DNA from: an uncultured Ruminococcus sp.
GTDB lineage: Bacteria; Bacillota; Clostridia; Oscillospirales; Acutalibacteraceae
Assembly (NCBI GenBank): GCA_902803585.1
Contig: CADCQO010000110.1
Location: forward strand, 1-9,886
Direction of reading: 5' to 3'
Length of the DNA: 9,886 nucleotides
Positions 7,433 through 9,886 of this stretch are shown here, piece by piece. Every line of letters starts with the position of its first letter. The first letter of the stretch is position 1. The position numbers and the translations under genes are program-made. The notes below the pieces were generated by a model. That model did no database searches, was not told where the DNA came from, and saw nothing but the letters and a program-made list of their open reading frames with translations.

Positions 7433-7945
7433 TTACGTCTCTTGCTCTGTGTAGGCAACAAATGACCTGTTGACAACAACGCCCTCAACACTGTTAATGG
7501 AAGTAAGGATCTCCAGTCCCTTCAAACGATGATCGCCATTTTCCGTGGAGACAATACTTTCCGCTTCCATGTTGATTGCATACTGGTTGTCAATGTTCAT
7601 GACAGGAAACTGCGCATAGTTGACATACTGGATTGTGTCATCTGCAGATTTGGCAGCTCCATGCACAGCGTTATCCGCATTGGTAAAGTAATCGAAGCAC
7701 TCCTCTGCATTGGCAAACCCCTGTCTCTTGACTGCCTCGAGAATAACCTCGTTGATTGAACCGCCTTCTGCAGCCGACTTGTTAGTCTCCGCATTGTAGA
7801 GCACCTTGCTGTAGCCGTTTGTCATTGCACTCAGTGTGGCACCGAACACGATGACAATAATCGCCACGCCAACAAGAATCTCGATCAATGTGATACCTTT
7901 TTTGGATCTGAGCTTGGGAATCTTTGCCGGTAGTCGTTTTTTCAT
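7433..7945 (-). CDS. Type IV prepilin-like protein, PilV/GspI-like minor pilin
   Basis: The product is 170 residues from ATG at 7945. A TTG directly upstream (7948) also keeps the frame open, but ATG sits 7 nt from the very strong SD AAGGAGGAG (7953-7961) against 4 nt for TTG, so ATG is preferred. It has a long basic leader (MKKRLPAKIPKLRSKKG), predicted cleavage after Gly17, then ITLIEILVGVAIIVIVFGA with Glu at mature +5 (Glu22) and Ile rather than Phe at +1. A hydrophobic stalk helix is followed by a small globular domain with a single Cys (in EECFDYF) and a beta-rich C-terminus. Small size and first position in an I-J-K-like series suggest the PilV/GspI role, nucleating the tip complex. 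The prepilin class is certain, the I-subunit equivalence is inferred. It is first in the operon, behind its own promoter. Confidence 0.9.
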   Translation of the reverse strand: MKKRLPAKIPKLRSKKGITLIEILVGVAIIVIVFGATLSAMTNGYSKVLYNAETNKSAAEGGSINEVILEAVKRQGFANAEECFDYFTNADNAVHGAAKSADDTIQYVNYAQFPVMNIDNQYAINMEAESIVSTENGDHRLKGLEILTSINSVEGVVVNRSFVAYTEQET

Positions 7946-7952
7946 CAACTTT

Positions 7953-7961
7953 CTCCTCCTT
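7953..7961 (-). promoter_or_regulatory. Strong ribosome binding site deciding the start of the first prepilin gene
   Basis: The minus strand reads AAGGAGGAG, nearly fully complementary to the 3' end of 16S rRNA. Spacing is 7 nt to ATG at 7945 and 4 nt to TTG at 7948, which favours the ATG. It begins only a few bases after the base of the 5' leader hairpin. Confidence 0.85.
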
Positions 7962-7963
7962 CC

Positions 7964-7994
7964 GAATGCTTAATTGCCGCATTTTTAAGCATTC
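7964..7994 (-). promoter_or_regulatory. 5' leader hairpin next to the prepilin operon RBS
   Basis: A perfect 10-bp inverted repeat, GAATGCTTAA (7985-7994 read on minus) and TTAAGCATTC (7964-7973 on minus), encloses an 11-nt loop. It lies inside the predicted leader of about 67 nt, between the promoter and the Shine-Dalgarno sequence. No U-tract follows the stem, so it is not a classical terminator. A stabilising 5' hairpin, or a protein or RNA contact site that modulates ribosome access, are the plausible roles. The palindrome is seen directly; the function is inferred. Confidence 0.6.
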
Positions 7995-8018
7995 TCCCAC
8001 TTATATTTATTCATTTCT

Positions 8019-8046
8019 ATTATACTATAAAAAAAAATCAATTCAA
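8019..8046 (-). promoter_or_regulatory. Sigma-A-type promoter of the three-prepilin operon
   Basis: On the minus strand a -35-like TTGAAT (8041-8046) and a consensus -10 TATAAT (8019-8024) are separated by 16 bp, which include a run of nine T. A- and T-tracts lie upstream and may act as an UP element. The predicted transcription start is near 8012, giving a leader of about 67 nt before the first prepilin ATG. The promoter lies downstream of the pilC terminator, so the pilin operon can be transcribed independently of pilT-pilC. Confidence 0.82.
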
Positions 8047-8168
8047 TATTTTTTTAACAATTTTCCTTGCCAAATTTTTTACTCATACTTTGTTAAGTTT
8101 TGATAGAAAGTCTGCATTATTATTGAATTTTAAATTACTTGGGAATTATTTTTAATAATATTATCCAT
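8047..8168. other. AT-rich intergenic spacer with no recognised gene
   Basis: This stretch between the pilC terminator and the prepilin promoter is very AT-rich, with A- and T-tracts and short AT repeats. I see no open reading frame with a ribosome binding site, no tRNA-like fold and no riboswitch-like core. The part nearest the promoter may contribute upstream A-tract activation. Confidence 0.6.
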
Positions 8169-8209
8169 AAAAACAGCCCGGCCGAACAGATGTCGACCGA
8201 GCTGTTTTT
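8169..8209 (-). terminator. Rho-independent terminator after pilC
   Basis: The minus-strand RNA forms a long GC-rich stem, 8193-8204 with 8174-8185, extendable by five A-U pairs on the outside, around a 7-nt loop (8186-8192). It is followed by U5 (8169-8173). Two positions (8178/8200 and 8182/8196) are G-U pairs on the minus strand but C-A mismatches on the plus strand, so it works on the minus strand. The stem starts about 15 nt after the pilC stop codon and separates the pilT-pilC unit from the prepilin operon. Confidence 0.92.
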
Positions 8210-8219
8210 TGTTTTTGAT

Positions 8220-9473
8220 TTATGAGGAGCTGGAACCGGAAGAACCAACCAAGCTGTACATACCGAACATGGGGAGAATCATGGAGATAACCAGTGTTGC
8301 AACAACGACACCGATGATAACTGTCATAATAGGCGTCATCATGTCTGTCATACGCTGCGTGGATTCATCTGTCTGACTTTCGAACAGTTCAGCCATCTTA
8401 AACAGGGAGTCTCCCAACATACCGGATTCTTCACCGACTCGGATCATAGAAACCAGGATCGGATCAAATACCGGGTGCTTCGCCATTGCTTCATGGATTG
8501 TGACACCGATCTGTACATCATTCAGAACATCCTGTACTCTTTCACGAACGAAGATGTTCGGAACAGCATCTCTTGCCAGAGCCATTGCTCTATGAATAGG
8601 AATACCTGCATCTGTCAGGGTAGACATCAGTCGGCAGAATCTTGCCAGAGAGCTTTGTCTGATAATCGGACCGACCAGCGGAATTTTCAGATACATTCGC
8701 GCCAGCCACATAGCAAACTCGGCATTGGTCTTTTTGACGGTCTTGAAAATGAAGATTGCAGCAATAATCAGGATGACAATCAGCCAGCCCCAATGAATCA
8801 ACAGGTCGGAGAAGCCCATCATAAACTTAGTCAGTCCGGGCAGGTCGCCACCGAAGCTTTCATAGATTCCGGCGAATGTCGGCAATACGAATACAGTCAG
8901 AATGATAACAACGATCAATACCAGAGCCATCAGAAAAGCAGGATACATCAATGCACTTCTGATCTTACCAGAAAGGGCCATATCCTTTTTACAAATCAGG
9001 GCACACTGTTCGAATGCCTCGTCAAGACGACCGTTTGCCTCACCGGCTTCAACAATGCTGATATAGATTGGCGGGAAACCGGCAAAGTTTTTCATGGACT
9101 GGGAAAGGGTAAAACCTGAATACAGATTCTCATTGATCTCACGAAGGATCTTCTTCATGCTGACATCCTTTTCGGAGTCAATCATAATTTGCATGGAAAG
9201 AGAAAGGTTAATACCGGCTTTCATCATCATACCCAGCTGGCTGAGAATCATCAGGAGCTTTTTGGGCTTGATTTTCTTTGTATGAATATCTCCGCCAAAG
9301 TCCATCTGCCAGATACTGGTGGGTTCATCGCTGTTGCTGCCAAGTTCGACTAAATCCTGAACGACAAGGCCTTTTTCACGAAGAAGATTGGTAGCTTCCG
9401 CCTGTGAAGCAGCTTCAATGGCGCCTTCCTTCTTCTGGTTTCTTGCGTTCATCGCAACGTATTTATACTTCAA
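8220..9473 (-). CDS. pilC: Type IV pilus inner-membrane platform protein PilC (GspF family)
   Basis: The protein is 417 residues, full length for the family (usually about 400). It is the polytopic platform that couples the cytoplasmic ATPases PilB/PilT to pilin insertion and extraction. Its N-terminus KYKYVAMNARNQKKEGAIEA is the usual PilC/GspF start. Two T2SSF repeats are visible at about 70-195 and 275-400, each with its conserved glycine-acidic signature: GEANGRLDEA (144-153) and GEESGMLGDSL (347-357). Membrane segments lie at about 178-200, 225-245 and 380-405. The C-terminal tail is short and Ser/Gly-rich. The start is TTG at 9473, supported by SD GGGAG at 9483-9487 and by the conserved KYKYVA residues, which an internal ATG at codon 8 would remove. 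It follows pilT by 14 nt, with its SD next to the pilT stop codon, and is followed by a strong terminator. Confidence 0.95.
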   Translation of the reverse strand: MKYKYVAMNARNQKKEGAIEAASQAEATNLLREKGLVVQDLVELGSNSDEPTSIWQMDFGGDIHTKKIKPKKLLMILSQLGMMMKAGINLSLSMQIMIDSEKDVSMKKILREINENLYSGFTLSQSMKNFAGFPPIYISIVEAGEANGRLDEAFEQCALICKKDMALSGKIRSALMYPAFLMALVLIVVIILTVFVLPTFAGIYESFGGDLPGLTKFMMGFSDLLIHWGWLIVILIIAAIFIFKTVKKTNAEFAMWLARMYLKIPLVGPIIRQSSLARFCRLMSTLTDAGIPIHRAMALARDAVPNIFVRERVQDVLNDVQIGVTIHEAMAKHPVFDPILVSMIRVGEESGMLGDSLFKMAELFESQTDESTQRMTDMMTPIMTVIIGVVVATLVISMILPMFGMYSLVGSSGSSSS

Positions 9474-9487
9474 TGCTGTTCACTCCC

Positions 9488-9886
9488 TTATCTTCTCGCA
9501 TCGGTGTCACCGATATCAAAGTTCCAAGCCCTTGCAATCTGTTCAGTGATGAGACCCTGAGCAAGAAGGTTATCAATACTCTTGCTCATGGTAATCATAC
9601 CATACTGCTGTCCGAGCTGGATGCTCTGCTGGATATTGGCAACCTTATTCTCACGAATCAGGTTACTGATAGCGGTGGTTACAAACATGATCTCAAATGC
9701 AGCCACTCGTCCGCCTGTGGCACGGGGAAGAAGTCTCTGTGAAATAACAGCCTTAAGTGACGTAGAAAGCTGAACTCTGATCTGCTGCTGCTGATCAGGC
9801 GGGAATATATCTACAAGACGGTCGATAGGCTTTGCAGCGCCCTCTGTATGAACTGTAGAGAAAACCAAGTGACCTGTTTCGGTTGC
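9488..9886 (-). CDS. pilT: Type IV pilus retraction ATPase PilT, C-terminal part (cut by window edge)
   Basis: The frame is open to the window edge and gives 132 residues, the C-terminal third or so of a PilT of about 350 residues. The Walker A and Walker B motifs lie outside the window. The fragment opens with ETGHLVFSTVHTEGAAKPID, the His-box region of secretion ATPases of the PilT branch, followed by RLVDIFPPDQQQQIR. The helical motif that marks PilT (AIRNLIRE in characterised proteins) is present as AISNLIRE, with Ser replacing the first Arg. That motif and the direct pairing with pilC support a retraction ATPase rather than PilB. PilT hydrolyses ATP in the cytoplasm below PilC to depolymerise pili, powering twitching and DNA uptake. 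The stop codon at 9488-9490 abuts the pilC Shine-Dalgarno sequence, so the genes are co-transcribed and probably coupled. Confidence 0.93.
   Translation of the reverse strand, partial: ATETGHLVFSTVHTEGAAKPIDRLVDIFPPDQQQQIRVQLSTSLKAVISQRLLPRATGGRVAAFEIMFVTTAISNLIRENKVANIQQSIQLGQQYGMITMSKSIDNLLAQGLITEQIARAWNFDIGDTDARR

Noticed and set aside
7946..7948. TTG as the start of the first prepilin gene.
   Set aside because: The adjacent ATG at 7945 has better spacing to the strong SD and is the stronger initiator; the difference is a single residue.
7985..8014. A nine-codon leader peptide (ATG at 8014, MNKYKWENA, then stop) in the prepilin operon leader.
   Set aside because: The ATG overlaps the predicted transcription start and has no Shine-Dalgarno sequence. 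The codons show no regulatory run of one amino acid, and the stop falls inside the leader hairpin by chance.
8071..8100. A second upstream promoter for the prepilin operon with TTGGCA as -35.
   Set aside because: No acceptable -10 hexamer occurs at 16-18 bp; the downstream TTGAAT/TATAAT pair is far better.

Overview
The window looks like part of a chromosome from a Gram-positive member of the Clostridia, perhaps Oscillospiraceae/Ruminococcaceae. This rests on strong AGGAGG-type ribosome binding sites, AT-rich intergenic DNA with sigma-A-like promoter elements, hairpin plus U-tract terminators, a clostridial-style type IV pilus (T4P) gene set, and CBM26-like and FIVAR-like modules common in gut and rumen Firmicutes. 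The taxonomic assignment is inference. Every gene lies on the minus strand, so the biological reading order runs from position 9886 down to 1.

Region 1 (9886-8169) is the end of a motor/platform transcription unit. It holds the C-terminal 132 codons of the retraction ATPase PilT, then, after 14 nt, the complete inner-membrane platform protein PilC, then a strong intrinsic terminator. Region 2 (8168-7946) is AT-rich intergenic DNA. It carries a good minus-strand promoter (TTGAAT, 16 bp, TATAAT) and a short 5' leader with a perfect 10-bp hairpin directly upstream of a strong Shine-Dalgarno sequence.

Region 3 (7945-177) is a tight three-gene operon in which every gene encodes a type IV prepilin-like N-terminus: a 170-residue PilV/GspI-like prepilin, a 202-residue PilW/GspJ-like prepilin, and a 2204-residue protein. 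The giant protein starts like a GspK/PilX-class minor pilin and lacks the +5 glutamate. It continues into a long extracellular mosaic: Trp/Tyr-rich beta modules, FIVAR-like helical repeats, two tandem CBM26-like (starch-binding) modules, a Gly-rich hinge, further beta and helical segments, and a C-terminal duplicated beta motif. The simplest model is that the three proteins form an I-J-K type tip complex. The giant K-like subunit would cap the pilus and act as a glycan- or starch-binding adhesin, while PilC and PilT assemble and retract the fibre.

Region 4 (176-1) holds the operon's intrinsic terminator (a GNRA-looped hairpin plus U6). A few bases beyond it is the 5' end of a group II intron on the same strand, running off the left edge. 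Insertion just after a terminator hairpin is typical of class C group II introns. The window contains no major pilin, assembly ATPase (PilB), PilM/N/O or prepilin peptidase; if present they lie elsewhere.
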